Shown here: piece after piece, positions 34,339-46,765 of the stretch
How positions within the stretch are numbered: the first letter of the stretch is position 1
Layout: the number at the start of each line of letters is the position of its first letter
From: Methanosaeta sp. PtaU1.Bin112
GTDB lineage: Archaea; Halobacteriota; Methanosarcinia; Methanotrichales; Methanotrichaceae
Direction: 5' to 3'
Length of the DNA stretch: 64,000 bases
Assembly (NCBI GenBank): GCA_002067705.1
Contig: MVRL01000086.1
Location: 62,001-126,000 of the forward strand
Position numbers and translations under genes: made by a program
Notes under the pieces: model-generated
The model's input: the letters and a program-made list of their open reading frames with translations, nothing else
The model's database searches: none
Told to the model about the DNA's origin: nothing

Positions 34339-35654
34339 AGCGGCTGGACAAAGCCGCAGAGGCCATTGCCAGGTCGATATTGCAATGTGACAGCATGCGT
34401 GTGATCTCGCATAACGATGCGGATGGGATCACCTCCGCAGGGCTGATCTGCAGCGCCCTCCTGCGCGCGGGCATACCATTCCAGGCGAGCCTTGTAAATC
34501 GGCTGGACGAGTCCGTGCTTGTCGAGCTTAAAGGGCCGGTGGTATTCTGCGATATGGGCAGCGGCAAGCCTGAGCTGGTATCTCGCATAAAAGATGAATG
34601 CTTTGTACTTGACCACCATCGGCCCATAGGGAAATTGGACTGCATGCACCTCAACCCCCATCTATTCGGCATAGATGGGGCCTTTGAGCTGTCAGCTGCG
34701 GGAACGGTCTATTCTGTGGTGCGTCATATGGGCGAGAACGCAGACTTAAGCGGTCTGGCACTGGTAGGGGCCATGGGGGACCGACAGGGCATGGTCGGTG
34801 CGAACAGGACCATTCTGCAAGAGGCAATAGCTTGCGGGGCCGTCGAGCTGAGGGACGGGCTGAAGATGTCGCAAGACGGCCCGGTCGAAGAGGTCTTTAA
34901 CAGCTGCATAGAGCCGCTCCTCGACTTTACCGGTGACGCAGAAAAGACCCGCCGATTTTTAGACGAATTAGATATCAAAGGCAATGTAGAGAGCCTGGCT
35001 GGCGGCGACCTGGCCAGACTGTGCACCGCCGTCACACTGAAATTGCTTATGCAAGGAAGCTTTGCGGCAGATTCAATCATAGGAGAGGCTATCCGCCTCA
35101 AGCACGAGGTGGTGGAAAACTCCCTGGAGATGGTGGAGCTGCTCAATGCCTGCGGCAACAGGGACGTTCCCGGATTGGGCCTCACACTCTGCCTGCGCGA
35201 TCAGGGAGCACTTGAGCAGGCAAGAAGCTTAGCTAGGGAATACAAAGCCCATATTCGAAGAGAGATCGGATTGCTCCGAGAGCAGAATAAAGTGCTGAAG
35301 AACATCCGCTACCTAAAGATGGAAAATCAGGAAGCGGGCGCAATTGTATCAGGACTGGGGATCAGGTATCTTTATGCCGATCTGCCGCTTGTCACCCTCA
35401 ATCACAAGGATGATATGGTCAAGATCTCTGCTCGCGGAACCAAGCCCCTCATCTCCCGCGGCCTCGACCTGTCCTTTGCCCTGAGAGAAGCCGCCGGAGC
35501 TGTCGGCGGCGTGGGCGGTGGGCATACCATCGCCAGCGGTGCTTCCATCCCGCCGGGCACCGAGGATCGGTTCCTGGCCATTCTCGATGGGATTGTAGGC
35601 GGGCAACTTCATAAGCCTGAAGAGGAGATCCCAGCGGCAGAGGATGCGCCGTGA
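34335..35654 (+). CDS. DHH-family phosphoesterase (archaeal RecJ-like exonuclease)
   Basis: A 439-residue DHH/DHHA1 nuclease of the archaeal RecJ group, which includes the GINS-associated nuclease GAN. Motifs: VISHNDADGITSAGLICSAL (motif I with DxD), VVFCDMGSG, CFVLDHHRPIG (DHH), a further LVGAMGDRQGM block, and the DHHA1 end GAVGGVGGGHTIASGASIPP. The position right after S15 is conserved in Euryarchaeota. It overlaps S15 by ATGA and Pcc1 by four bases (GTGA). A role in DNA replication or RNA end processing is likely. Confidence 0.9.
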   Translation: MKRLDKAAEAIARSILQCDSMRVISHNDADGITSAGLICSALLRAGIPFQASLVNRLDESVLVELKGPVVFCDMGSGKPELVSRIKDECFVLDHHRPIGKLDCMHLNPHLFGIDGAFELSAAGTVYSVVRHMGENADLSGLALVGAMGDRQGMVGANRTILQEAIACGAVELRDGLKMSQDGPVEEVFNSCIEPLLDFTGDAEKTRRFLDELDIKGNVESLAGGDLARLCTAVTLKLLMQGSFAADSIIGEAIRLKHEVVENSLEMVELLNACGNRDVPGLGLTLCLRDQGALEQARSLAREYKAHIRREIGLLREQNKVLKNIRYLKMENQEAGAIVSGLGIRYLYADLPLVTLNHKDDMVKISARGTKPLISRGLDLSFALREAAGAVGGVGGGHTIASGASIPPGTEDRFLAILDGIVGGQLHKPEEEIPAAEDAP

Positions 35655-35872
35655 TCCGGACATGTTTGACTTTTTGGGGTGAACAGGCCGAAACGGTGGC
35701 CGAGGCGGTGAGGCCCGATAACCTGCCCAACATGAGCTTGCAGATAGATGCCGACTGCTTTTGCCTGCAATTTTCAAACGAGAAGATAGGCACACTGCTC
35801 TCCACAGTTGACGATTTATTGATGAACATTAAAATAGCGGAAGAGATACATTCTTGCGCGGAGGAAAGATGA
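35651..35872 (+). CDS. pcc1: KEOPS complex subunit Pcc1
   Basis: A 73-residue dimeric subunit of KEOPS, which makes N6-threonylcarbamoyladenosine on tRNAs reading ANN codons. [10 protein letters not shown]-like [20 protein letters not shown] and the end [19 protein letters not shown] are typical. Starts with GTG inside the end of the DHH gene and overlaps the SerRS start by ATGA. No other KEOPS subunit is in the window. Confidence 0.88.
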   Translation: MIRTCLTFWGEQAETVAEAVRPDNLPNMSLQIDADCFCLQFSNEKIGTLLSTVDDLLMNIKIAEEIHSCAEER

Positions 35873-37371
35873 AATTTCATTTGGAGGCCAGCTTTCGGCT
35901 CAGCGCGACCGCTGATAAGGCCGAGGCGGCCATTTCGGACTTCTTTAAAAACGCCGGCCCAATGCTGCAGAAAGGAGCGCCTGAGGGTCAAGGTGCCAGG
36001 ATTTCTGCCTGGAAGCTGGACGGCAACAGGATCGATCTGGTCATCGATAGTGACCGGTTTGTGCGGGCCCACGATGCACTGCTCAGGCTGCGCCGACCGC
36101 TGTCTGAGCTTTTAGGAAAGGGATTTCGCATCGGCGTGCGCGGCATGGATATCAGCAAATTCGAGATCGAAGTTGAATCGCAAAGGGCTATCGATCACAA
36201 GATACCCTATGTTCGAGATATAAAATTTGAAGATGGCTGGCTGCTGCTCTCTCTGGATGTGGGGCCAGAGGGAACTCTGGGCCAGTCTGAGATGGAAAAC
36301 CGCATCCCTGACAGGATAATCAGCCTTCTGGAAGAGAAGCTGCAAAGCGGCTACGGTGGCAAGACCGAGCACTGGGAGCTGCTCTGGCAGAGCCCTGATC
36401 GCCCGCCAAAGTTCAACCGCGATCCCACAGAGGAGATGCAAAAGGCTGGCTGGATCAAGCACGGATCGAGCCGCGGCCAATGGATCTACGGGCCTGAGGC
36501 GACGCACATATTCCGCACCTTCGAGAAGATTGTGCTGGAAGAGATCATAAAGCCGCTGAGCTATCGGGAGATGATCTTTCCTAAACTGGACACCTGGGAC
36601 GTCTGGAAGAAGAGCGGCCACGCTCAGGGCGTCTACCCGGAGATCTACTTTGTCTGCCCTCCCAAGACTCGCGATCCGGCCTTCTGGGAAGAGGTCATTG
36701 ATTACTACAAGGTCACCCATGAGGTGCCACTTGAACTGGTCAAAGAGAAGATCGACCTGCCCATTGGAGGCATGTGCTATGCCCAATGCCCCACCTTCTG
36801 GGGATTTCTGCAGGGCATGACGCTGCCTCGCGAGGAGCTGCCGCTCCGGGTTTTCGATCGCTCCGGAACCTCTCACCGCTACGAATCAGGTGGAATTCAC
36901 GGCATCGAGAGGGTGGATGAGTTTCACAGGATAGAGATAGTGTGGCTGGGAAGCAAGGAGCAGGTCCTGGAAGAAGCTGAGAAGCTGAAGGCCTGCTACA
37001 AGCACATCTTTGAGGATATATTACAGCTGAATTGGAGGACGGCCTGGGTCACACCCTGGTTCATGGCCCAGGAAGGAAAGACCGGCCTTGCCGAGATGTC
37101 AGGTGCAGGAACTGTGGACTATGAAGCAGTGCTGCCCTACAACGGCAACTGGATTGAGTTTCAGAATCTGTCGGTCAATGGTGAGAAGTATCCCAAGGGC
37201 TTCACAGTAAAGTCCCAGTCAGGCGAACCCCTCTGGTCGGGATGCAGCGGCGTGGGCCTGGAGCGCTGGGCCTCGGCATTTTTAAGCCAAAAGGGCCTGG
37301 ATGCATCCAACTGGCCGGAAGAATTCCAAAAACGCATAAAAGAGATGCCAAAAGGGATCAGGTTCCTCTGA
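35869..37371 (+). CDS. serS: Seryl-tRNA synthetase, type 2 (methanogen type)
   Basis: Charges tRNA-Ser. This is the rare SerRS2 form confined to methanogens: a distinct N-terminal tRNA-binding domain (about 1-165, [20 protein letters not shown]) followed by a class II catalytic core. The active-site zinc environment appears around [20 protein letters not shown]; motif 2 is [20 protein letters not shown]; motif 3 is [13 protein letters not shown]. 500 residues, normal for the type. Start ATG 35869 overlaps the Pcc1 stop; the frame is open 5 codons upstream. Confidence 0.96.
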   Translation: MKFHLEASFRLSATADKAEAAISDFFKNAGPMLQKGAPEGQGARISAWKLDGNRIDLVIDSDRFVRAHDALLRLRRPLSELLGKGFRIGVRGMDISKFEIEVESQRAIDHKIPYVRDIKFEDGWLLLSLDVGPEGTLGQSEMENRIPDRIISLLEEKLQSGYGGKTEHWELLWQSPDRPPKFNRDPTEEMQKAGWIKHGSSRGQWIYGPEATHIFRTFEKIVLEEIIKPLSYREMIFPKLDTWDVWKKSGHAQGVYPEIYFVCPPKTRDPAFWEEVIDYYKVTHEVPLELVKEKIDLPIGGMCYAQCPTFWGFLQGMTLPREELPLRVFDRSGTSHRYESGGIHGIERVDEFHRIEIVWLGSKEQVLEEAEKLKACYKHIFEDILQLNWRTAWVTPWFMAQEGKTGLAEMSGAGTVDYEAVLPYNGNWIEFQNLSVNGEKYPKGFTVKSQSGEPLWSGCSGVGLERWASAFLSQKGLDASNWPEEFQKRIKEMPKGIRFL

Positions 37372-37379
37372 ACCTGACC

Positions 37380-37955
37380 CTAAATTCCCTCTTTTCCGCT
37401 GGCAAGGTAATCCTCAACGGTCTTGCGCTGCGGCGCTTGCTTTACAGCAGTCTCTTTAGGCCCTGCTCTGGCGTAGGCTGCATCTGCCTTAGCAGTTTCT
37501 CCCAGCTCAGTGTAGACATCGCCGATGCTCTCCCAGGTATAGGTATTATCAGGATTCTGATCCAATGCCTGGGCTAAGATATCCAGCGCTTCATCATATT
37601 TGCCCAAACGGGTTAGAGTTCTGCCCTTGCTCGTCAGAATATTGGAGGAATCCGGCTTGAGATTGAGTGCCATCTCGTAATATACCAATGCCTGATAATA
37701 AAATCCAACATTGTTCATGACGTCCCCCTGACCAGCCCAGTCGTAGGCAGAGGTTGGGTCATCCTCTATTGCCCGCCCAAAGCAGCCAAAAGCTACATCG
37801 TTCTGGCCTGCGGTGACCAGATCGGCACAATCGACACCCTCGCTGCTCTCCAGGGGGAAATCATATGCAGTGCAAATGCTCACGCAAGATAGACATAAAA
37901 GACAAAGTATAATTCCCATTGAAAGAGACTTGATCCGGCTTTTCATTCCCAACAC
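37380..37955 (-). CDS. Exported TPR-repeat protein
   Basis: A 191-residue protein with a signal sequence (SLSMGIILCLLCLSCVSICT; a Cys-rich h-region) and about three TPR units: DWAGQGDVMNNVGFYYQALV, ILTSKGRTLTRLGKYDEALD and TWESIGDVYTELGETAKADA. Likely a surface interaction scaffold. It faces the SerRS gene tail to tail and diverges from the radical SAM gene. TPR proteins with this layout are abundant in Methanosarcinales. Confidence 0.8.
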   Translation of the reverse strand: MLGMKSRIKSLSMGIILCLLCLSCVSICTAYDFPLESSEGVDCADLVTAGQNDVAFGCFGRAIEDDPTSAYDWAGQGDVMNNVGFYYQALVYYEMALNLKPDSSNILTSKGRTLTRLGKYDEALDILAQALDQNPDNTYTWESIGDVYTELGETAKADAAYARAGPKETAVKQAPQRKTVEDYLASGKEGI

Positions 37956-38041
37956 CTTCAGCGATTTGTTCCTACAAATTGCTTTATACTATTTAGTGCT
38001 CTCTATATATCAATTCTCTCAAAGACCGAGAGGGATCTATC

Positions 38042-38944
38042 GTGGCCGGCTACAACCAGATGCCAGAGGATATTCTCCAGGATCGCACCCGCACCGCTCT
38101 AGCCCAGCTGGAGGCCTGCGAGATCTGCCCGCGGCGCTGTGGGGCCAACCGCTCCTCCGGAGAGGTGGGCTTCTGCCGCAGCGGGCGAAAGGCCAGCGTG
38201 GCCTGCTTTGCCCCCCACTTCGGCGAGGAAGCGCCCCTAGTCGGTGTTAGCGGCTCAGGGACCATATTCTTTTCCGGATGCAACCTCTCCTGCGTCTTCT
38301 GCCAGAACTACGAGATCAGCCAGGATGACCGGGGGACGGAAGTCGGCGCTCAGGCCCTCGCCGCCATGATGCTGGACTTGCAGGAGAGAGGCTGCCACAA
38401 CATCAATTTCGTAACCCCCACGCACGTCGTCCCTCAGATTCTGGAGGCGCTGGTCCTGGCCAGAGAGGCGGGCCTCGCCTTGCCTCTGGTCTACAACAGC
38501 GGCGGCTACGACTCGGTGGAGACTCTGCGCCTGCTGGACGGAATATTCGACATCTATATGCCCGATGCAAAGTACGGTTCAGATGGGCCGGCTCTCCTGT
38601 ATTCTAGCAGCCCTGGCTACACCGCCGTAATGAAAGCGGCAATCCGGGAGATGCACCGCCAGGTGGGCGACCTGGTCATAGATAAGGACGGCATCGCCCG
38701 GCGCGGTCTGCTGGTGCGCCACCTGGTTCTGCCCGAAGATGCTGCGGGATCCGCCGAAATTATCCGATTTCTCTCCGAGGAGATCTCCACCCAGACCTAT
38801 CTGAACATAATGGACCAGTACCGCCCCGAGTACCACGCCTGCCGCTTTCCCGAGCTGTGCAGACCCATCAACCGACAGGAGTATGCGCGGGCTCTGCAAA
38901 TGGCAGCAAAGGCAGGACTGATCCGGGGATTGGCAATGCTTTAA
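38042..38944 (+). CDS. Radical SAM protein, PflA-like (COG1313)
   Basis: A 300-residue radical SAM enzyme. The cluster motif is FFSGCNLSCVFCQNYEISQ (Cx3Cx2C). Upstream lies a four-Cys block CEICPRRCGANRSSGEVGFC, a second metal site typical of this group, and VTPTHVVPQILEALVLAREA follows. The relatives resemble pyruvate formate-lyase activating enzyme, but no glycyl-radical partner is known for the group; NrdD at 29 kb is too distant to assume a link. GTG 38042 start after GAGAGGG. Confidence 0.87.
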   Translation: MAGYNQMPEDILQDRTRTALAQLEACEICPRRCGANRSSGEVGFCRSGRKASVACFAPHFGEEAPLVGVSGSGTIFFSGCNLSCVFCQNYEISQDDRGTEVGAQALAAMMLDLQERGCHNINFVTPTHVVPQILEALVLAREAGLALPLVYNSGGYDSVETLRLLDGIFDIYMPDAKYGSDGPALLYSSSPGYTAVMKAAIREMHRQVGDLVIDKDGIARRGLLVRHLVLPEDAAGSAEIIRFLSEEISTQTYLNIMDQYRPEYHACRFPELCRPINRQEYARALQMAAKAGLIRGLAML

Positions 38945-38972
38945 GTCCTGGCAGCACCAATACTCCTGGCAG

Positions 38973-39398
38973 ATGATTGCTTTCGAGTACCTGGAGCACA
39001 CTGCCGACATAAAATTTCGAGCCTACGGAAAGACACCGGAGGAGATGCTCTGTAACGCCGCCGCAGCACTTTTTAACTCCATGGTCCAGCCGGAGACAAT
39101 TGCCGCAAAAGAGAGCTGGAGGGTAGAGCTAGAGGCCGACGATCTTGAGGATCTCGCCTATAAGTGGCTCTCCGAGATTGTATTCCTCTTCGAGACGGAA
39201 TCCAGTGTATTTTCCGCCTTCTCAGTCAAACTGGATCAAGATGCAGCGGGATTATGGCGTCTTCAGGCAGAGATTGGCGGGGAGAGGATTGACCTTAAGA
39301 GGCATGCCTTTGCAAATGAGGTCAAGGCCATTACCCGGCACAAGTTCGGCATCAAGAAGAATGAGGTGTGGTGCATTCAGGTTATTTTGGACGTGTGA
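38973..39398 (+). CDS. Archease
   Basis: A 141-residue cofactor that lets RtcB RNA ligase turn over by helping guanylylation. FEYLEHTADIKFRAYGKTPE, LEADDLEDLAYKWLSEIVFL, the FLFETESSVFSAFSV block and the end IKRHAFANEVKAITRHKFGI-like segment with final WCIQVILDV are diagnostic; acidic metal ligands in EHTAD and at the C-terminus are kept. Three bases separate its stop from the rtcB start. Confidence 0.95.
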   Translation: MIAFEYLEHTADIKFRAYGKTPEEMLCNAAAALFNSMVQPETIAAKESWRVELEADDLEDLAYKWLSEIVFLFETESSVFSAFSVKLDQDAAGLWRLQAEIGGERIDLKRHAFANEVKAITRHKFGIKKNEVWCIQVILDV

Positions 39399-39401
39399 TT
39401 T

Positions 39402-40829
39402 ATGGCAGATATCAGCAAGATCGACGATAACATTTACGAGGTGCCCATTGGCTACCGACCCGGGATGCGCGTTCCAGGGCGAATCTATGTCTCTTCAGTG
39501 CTCAAGGAAATGGTAGAGCCGGGTACAATCGACCAGGTGGCCAATGTTGCCTGCCTGCCAGGCATTGTCAAGTACTCCATGGCCATGCCCGATGCCCACC
39601 TGGGCTACGGCTTTCCCATCGGCGGAGTAGCTGCCTTCCGGGAGGAGGGCGGAATAATCAGTCCGGGAGGGGTGGGCTTTGATATCAACTGCGGTGTGCG
39701 CCTGCTGCGCTCCAATCTGCGGGCCGAGGCGGTTGAGCCGCGTATAAATACCCTCATCGATGCCCTCTTCGAGGCCATCCCATCCGGCCTGGGTGCCACT
39801 GGCCGGCTGCATGCCACCGACCAGCAGCTCACCGAGGCCTTTGTGAATGGCTCACGATGGGCGGTGGAGGAAGGCTACGGGGTGGAGGCCGACCTCACCC
39901 ATTGCGAGGAGAGCGGATGCATGCCAGGGGCGCAGCCTGCTCAGATAAGCGCGAAAGCAAGAAAGCGAGGCAGGCCCCAGCTGGGAACCCTGGGCAGCGG
40001 CAATCACTTCCTGGAGATTCAGAGGGTAGAGGAGATCTATGATGAGGCCAGAGCAAAGCAGTTCGGCCTCTTCAAGGGCCAGATAACAGTCATGATCCAC
40101 TGCGGCTCACGGGGAGCCGGCCATCAGATCTGCACCGATCATCTGGAGGTTCTCAACAAAGCAGTGAAAAAGTACGGCATCGATATTCCTGACAAGCAGC
40201 TGGCCTGCGCGCCTCTGGGCTCGCCCGAGGCGAACAACTACTTCGGGGCTATGGTCTGTGCAGCCAATTATGCCTGGGCCAACCGGCATATCATCGCCCA
40301 CTGGACGCGAGAGGTCTTCGAGAGATACTTCCCAGGCTCAAAGCTCGACCTGGTCTATGATGTGGCCCACAATGTGGCCAAGATCGAGGAGCACCTGGTG
40401 GATGGAAAGCGCGAGCGGCTCTATGTACACCGCAAAGGAGCCACCCGGGCCTTCGGACCCAGCAGAAGCGAGGTCCCCCAGGCCTATGCGGATGTCGGCC
40501 AGCCGGTGCTCATACCGGGCAGCATGGGAACGGCGTCCTACGTTCTCTGCGGATGCGACCGGGCGCTGGAGCTGACCTTCGGATCTGCCTGCCACGGTGC
40601 CGGCCGGGTCATGAGCCGAAGCCAGGCCCTGAAACAGTTCACCGGTCAGAATGTGAAGGCTGCCCTGAACCGGGACGGCATTGTGGTCAAGGCGACATCG
40701 CCGGGAATGCTGGCCGAGGAGGCCCCCCAGGTCTACAAGCCCTCCGGAGATGTGGTGGATGTGGTGCATAACCTGGGCATTGCCAGCAAGGTAGCAAGGC
40801 TGGTGCCGATGGGCGTGTCAAAGGGATAA
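39402..40829 (+). CDS. rtcB: tRNA-splicing ligase RtcB
   Basis: Joins 2',3'-cyclic phosphate and 5'-OH RNA ends after tRNA intron removal. 475 residues without an intein, which many archaeal RtcBs have. Manganese ligands: Cys in GVGFDINCGVRLL, His in MIHCGSRGAGHQICTDHL (usually HTGSRG) and DVAHNVAKIEEH; the guanylylated His is in SACHGAGRVMSRSQA. Operon with archease upstream and a TrmJ-like methyltransferase downstream. Confidence 0.96.
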   Translation: MADISKIDDNIYEVPIGYRPGMRVPGRIYVSSVLKEMVEPGTIDQVANVACLPGIVKYSMAMPDAHLGYGFPIGGVAAFREEGGIISPGGVGFDINCGVRLLRSNLRAEAVEPRINTLIDALFEAIPSGLGATGRLHATDQQLTEAFVNGSRWAVEEGYGVEADLTHCEESGCMPGAQPAQISAKARKRGRPQLGTLGSGNHFLEIQRVEEIYDEARAKQFGLFKGQITVMIHCGSRGAGHQICTDHLEVLNKAVKKYGIDIPDKQLACAPLGSPEANNYFGAMVCAANYAWANRHIIAHWTREVFERYFPGSKLDLVYDVAHNVAKIEEHLVDGKRERLYVHRKGATRAFGPSRSEVPQAYADVGQPVLIPGSMGTASYVLCGCDRALELTFGSACHGAGRVMSRSQALKQFTGQNVKAALNRDGIVVKATSPGMLAEEAPQVYKPSGDVVDVVHNLGIASKVARLVPMGVSKG

Positions 40830-40839
40830 GTGATAAGTT

Positions 40840-41601
40840 CTGACGAACCTGCGCGTCGTCCTGGTAGAGCCCCTCTACGATGGCAATGTGGGCTCCGTCG
40901 CCCGTGCCATGAAGAACTTCGGCTTTTCTGAAATGGTGCTGGTCAACGCATGCAAGATAGAAGACTTCGGACTGGCCATGGCTTCACACGCCGGAGATGT
41001 CCTCATGATGGCCCGCAGGTGCGCCGGCCTGGACGAGGCCCTCGATGGAGCCGACCTGGTGGTGGGCACTACCGGTAAGAGGCTGGATCTGGCCCAGCAT
41101 CACCTGCGCCTGCACCTGCGGGTGCCCTGCCTCACCCCCAAGCAGCTGGCGAAAAAGCTCGCGGGAAAAGAGGGGACAGTGGCCCTGCTCTTGGGCAGGG
41201 AGGACTGCGGCCTCAATTCCGAGGAGCTGGCTCTCTGCGACATGCTGGTCTCCATTCCCACGAGCAGCGACTACCCGGTAATGAACCTCTCCCACTCCGC
41301 TGCCGTGCTCTTTTACGAGCTGGCCCAGATTGAGAGCGAGCACGCGGATGGCTGCAAAGTGGAGATGGCCAGCGGAGAAACACAGGCTCTGCTGCGGGAA
41401 AAGAGTGTGCAGCTTCTCAGAGAGACAGACTACCCGCCGCACAAAGTGGATTTTACATTGATCATGCTGCGCCGAATCCTGGGACGGGCTGAGCTTACTC
41501 AGAGGGAAGCGCGCACATTGCTCGGATTGATCAAGAGAATACTATGGAAAATAGTCAGCGAAAGAGAAAAGAATGAAGGGTCAGGACCGGAATGCGATTG
41601 A
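40840..41601 (+). CDS. trmJ: tRNA (cytidine-2'-O)-methyltransferase, TrmJ-like (probable CTG start)
   Basis: A SPOUT-class methyltransferase, in archaea modifying C32 of tRNAs. The trefoil-knot motifs are GNVGSVARAMKNFGFSEMVL, LLLGREDCGLNSEELALCDM and IPTSSDYPVMNLSHSAAVLF. The first ATG/GTG/TTG in frame is GTG 40888, but that would remove the conserved first strand LRVVLVEPLYDGN. Between the stop at 40834 and that GTG the best start is CTG 40840 (LTNLRVVLVEP), five bases after AGTGAT (40829-40834), a match to the anti-Shine-Dalgarno. About 253 residues; the C-terminal ~80 residues are a helical extension. Follows RtcB by ten bases. Confidence 0.87.
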   Translation: MTNLRVVLVEPLYDGNVGSVARAMKNFGFSEMVLVNACKIEDFGLAMASHAGDVLMMARRCAGLDEALDGADLVVGTTGKRLDLAQHHLRLHLRVPCLTPKQLAKKLAGKEGTVALLLGREDCGLNSEELALCDMLVSIPTSSDYPVMNLSHSAAVLFYELAQIESEHADGCKVEMASGETQALLREKSVQLLRETDYPPHKVDFTLIMLRRILGRAELTQREARTLLGLIKRILWKIVSEREKNEGSGPECD

Positions 41602-41616
41602 GAGATTATTAAAGAG

Positions 41617-41877
41617 TCAGCGTCTGCCGCACCTGCCAGCCTTCCCCTCCAGAGCATGATCGTATGCTTTGAGAGCTTCCTGCCCCTGCCCGCTGTTGCA
41701 CAGCTCATTTCCTTTCTCCAGCCAGTAGCCCGCATTCGAAGTCTCGCCTGCGGATGGAATCATGAGAACGGAAAAGCCAGAATTGAAGAGAACGTAAAAA
41801 TAGAACCAGTTGGGCGAGGGCACGGGCATGACGCCCAGGGCACCGAAGCGCGGAAGGTCTGCGGGCGATACGATCAC
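41617..41877 (-). pseudogene. Fragment of a TPR protein
   Basis: An 86-codon frame containing a hydrophobic segment (NWFYFYVLFNSGFSVLMIPS) and one clean TPR start, AGYWLEKGNELCNSGQGQEA then LKAYDHALEGK, broken off by a stop where TPR proteins go on with further repeats. Methanogen TPR proteins often open with just this sequence, so it is probably the stump of a larger gene. Confidence 0.35.
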
Positions 41878-42145
41878 CGCATGAGCAATCGGATCTCTTG
41901 ATAATCGTCATTTTTTCTATGAGAATTTGCCACAAAACAATATAAGACTTCTGAAGTCTCATGGTTGGACAAAAAATTTTTCATTATGTGAGCAGAAGAG
42001 TTTCTAGCAAACTCAAAGGGAGATGGATGGTGCGTAGACATCTTGCAGCATTCTTGCCCTCTGCCAGGATTGCCGCGCAAGGTATGCACTCAACCGATAA
42101 AGGTTTAAATCAGATCGACAATGTTACCGGACGCCAACATGGCTT

Positions 42146-42217
42146 GCCAAGGTGGCGGAGCGGCTACGCAAATGCCTGCAGAGCATTACCACTCCGGTTC
42201 GAATCCGGACCTTGGCT
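42146..42217 (+). tRNA. tRNA-Cys (anticodon GCA)
   Basis: Acceptor arms GCCAAGG (42146) and CCTTGGC pair perfectly; the discriminator is T, as expected for Cys. Anticodon arm AATGC-CTGCAGA-GCATT gives GCA; T arm TCCGG-TTCGAAT-CCGGA. No intron and no encoded CCA. A TATA-like TTTAAAT (42104-42110) lies upstream and a run of seven T (about 42224-42230) follows as terminator. Confidence 0.95.
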
Positions 42218-44354
<2,137 letters not shown>

Positions 44355-44361
44355 GGTGGCC

Positions 44362-46755
44362 TTGACAGAAGTTTTGGTTAACATCACTGAGGAGATGAAA
44401 TCCTCCTACATTGATTATGCTATGAGTGTAATCGTGAGTCGAGCCTTGCCTGACGTTCGCGATGGCCTCAAGCCCGTTCATCGGCGCATACTCCATGCCA
44501 TGAATGAGCAGGGCATGACCCACGACCAGCCTTACAAGAAGTCGGCTCGCGTGGTGGGAGATGTCATGGGTAAGTACCATCCCCACGGAGATGCGGCTAT
44601 CTACGAGACCATCGTGCGTATGGCCCAGCCGTTCTCCATGCGATATCCTCTCATCGACGGCCAGGGCAACTTCGGTTCCATAGATGGAGACCCGGCTGCT
44701 GCCATGCGTTACACCGAGGTTCGCCTCTCCAAGATCGCCGGGGAGCTGCTGGCAGACATCGAGAAGGACACGGTGGACTTTGTTCCCAACTACGACGGCT
44801 CTCTGAAGGAGCCCGTTGTGCTGCCGGCCAAGCTGCCCGCTCTTCTCCTCAACGGCTCAACTGGCATCGCGGTCGGAATGGCCACCAATATTCCGCCCCA
44901 TAACCTCACAGAGCTGTGCAGGTCCATCATCCACCTGATAGACGAACCCCAGGCGCCACTCTCCGATCTGATGCGCATCATGCCGGGGCCGGATTTTCCC
45001 ACAGGGGCCTATATCGTTGGCCGGGCGGGAATCGAGGCTGCCTATCAAACCGGTAAGGGCAGCATCTTGATAAAGGCCAGGTCTGAGATTGAGGAAGGGA
45101 CGAGAAGCACTAAGATCGTGTTCAAAGAGCTGCCCTACCAGGTCAACAAGGCCAAGCTCATCGAGGATATGGCAGAGATGGTCAAGGGCGGTCGTCTGGA
45201 GGGCATATCCGATCTGAGGGACGAATCGGACAGAGACGGCATTCGCCTGGTGGTGGAGGTTAAAAGCGGATTTAATGTTCATGTGGTACTAAACCAACTG
45301 TACAAACACACCTCTCTTCAGACCAGCTACGGAATCAACAATATGGTCTTGATAGACGGCCAGCCCAAGACTGCCTCTCTGAAGGAGACCCTCGAGCAGT
45401 ACATACACTACCGTTCCCTGGTCATTGAGAGGCGCACCAGATTCGAGCTAGATGCAGCTGAAAAGAGGGCCCATATCCTGGCCGGTTTGCTCATTGCTCT
45501 GCGGAACATCGATGAGGTAATAAGAATAATCAAATCGGCGCGCTCTCCAGTGGAGGCAAAAGATGGCCTGATATCTGCCTTCGCGCTGAGCGATGAGCAG
45601 GCCAAGGCCATTTTGGATATGCGGCTGCAGCGGCTGACCGGACTCGAACAGGAGAAGATAGTCTCCGAGGCCGCTGACCTCGAAAAGCTCATTGCCAAAC
45701 TGAGGAAGATCCTCTCCAGCAACCTGGAGATCCTGAGCATAATCAAGGAAGAGCTGACATATCTCATCAAGACCTACGGGGATGAGCGGCGCACGGAAAT
45801 CATCGAGGCAGAGGGCGAGGTCTCACGGGAGGATCTCATACAGGAGGAGGAGGTAGCAGTGACCATCACCTCTTCCGGCTACATCAAACGGCAGCCTCTC
45901 ACCGCTTACCGCAGCCAGCGGCGCGGCGGGCGTGGAGTCATCGGCGCTGAGACCAAGAGCGAGGAATTTGTAACCGACGTCTTTACCGCTTCCACCAAGG
46001 ATTATCTGCTCTTCTTCACAGACAAGGGCAAGGCCCACTGGCTAAAGGTCTACGAGGTTCCTTCCCTGGGAAGGGCAACCAGGGGCAAATCCATAGTCAA
46101 TCTTCTGCAACTGGAGCCGGACGAGAAGATCACCGGCGCAATACCGGTGAAGAGCTTTGAGTCCGGCTTCATAGTCCTGGTGACCCGGAGCGGAAGCATT
46201 GTAAAGATGCCTTTGCAGGCATTTTCCAACCCCAGGAAGGGAGGCATTAAAGCCGTAAACCTCAAGGGAGACAGCCTGGTATCCGCCAAGCTTACGGACG
46301 GAAGCAAGGAGCTGCTCGTGGCCACAAAGTTCGGCAAAGCCATCCGCTTCAAGGAGGATGATGTTCGTGCCTCCAATCGCGGCACTATGGGCGTAAAGGC
46401 AATAAATCTGAACATGGGAGACGAACTCATCAGCATGGACGTAATCCAGCCCAATGCAAATTTTACTCTGCTCACCATTACCAATCAGGGCTACGGTAAA
46501 AGAACAGAGCTGGAGGAATACCCCCCCCAGAGGCGCGGTGGCAAGGGCGTCAAGAATATCGATGCCAAGAAGGGCTTCGTCTGCTGCACGACCACGGTCT
46601 CTGAAGACGATGAGCTGCTTGTCACCACCAAGGAGGGGGTGGTGATCCGAATTTCGGCCAGCGAGATACGGGTGCAGGGCCGTTCCACACAGGGCGTACG
46701 CATCATGAATGTTAAGCAGGGCGATGAGGTCTCGGCAGTGGCCAGAATTACCTGA
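44362..46755 (+). CDS. gyrA: DNA gyrase subunit A
   Basis: The DNA-cutting subunit. The catalytic Tyr is in [17 protein letters not shown]; the breakage domain opens [40 protein letters not shown]. The C-terminal pinwheel contains QRRGGKG (in [16 protein letters not shown]), the GyrA box that separates gyrase from topoisomerase IV. I take TTG 44362 as start ([12 protein letters not shown]) because GAGG at 44353-44356 is suitably placed; TTG 44344 or ATG 44347 would overlap gyrB. About 797 residues. Confidence 0.97.
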   Translation: MTEVLVNITEEMKSSYIDYAMSVIVSRALPDVRDGLKPVHRRILHAMNEQGMTHDQPYKKSARVVGDVMGKYHPHGDAAIYETIVRMAQPFSMRYPLIDGQGNFGSIDGDPAAAMRYTEVRLSKIAGELLADIEKDTVDFVPNYDGSLKEPVVLPAKLPALLLNGSTGIAVGMATNIPPHNLTELCRSIIHLIDEPQAPLSDLMRIMPGPDFPTGAYIVGRAGIEAAYQTGKGSILIKARSEIEEGTRSTKIVFKELPYQVNKAKLIEDMAEMVKGGRLEGISDLRDESDRDGIRLVVEVKSGFNVHVVLNQLYKHTSLQTSYGINNMVLIDGQPKTASLKETLEQYIHYRSLVIERRTRFELDAAEKRAHILAGLLIALRNIDEVIRIIKSARSPVEAKDGLISAFALSDEQAKAILDMRLQRLTGLEQEKIVSEAADLEKLIAKLRKILSSNLEILSIIKEELTYLIKTYGDERRTEIIEAEGEVSREDLIQEEEVAVTITSSGYIKRQPLTAYRSQRRGGRGVIGAETKSEEFVTDVFTASTKDYLLFFTDKGKAHWLKVYEVPSLGRATRGKSIVNLLQLEPDEKITGAIPVKSFESGFIVLVTRSGSIVKMPLQAFSNPRKGGIKAVNLKGDSLVSAKLTDGSKELLVATKFGKAIRFKEDDVRASNRGTMGVKAINLNMGDELISMDVIQPNANFTLLTITNQGYGKRTELEEYPPQRRGGKGVKNIDAKKGFVCCTTTVSEDDELLVTTKEGVVIRISASEIRVQGRSTQGVRIMNVKQGDEVSAVARIT

Positions 46756-46765
46756 GGCGATGAGA

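Noticed and set aside
38042-38944. Radical SAM protein as the NrdD activase (NrdG)
   Set aside because: It has the extra four-Cys block and length of the COG1313 group and lies 5 kb from nrdD in another context.
40888-40890. GTG as start of the TrmJ-like gene
   Set aside because: It would cut off the conserved first strand and half of the SAM-binding knot motif GNVGSVARAM.
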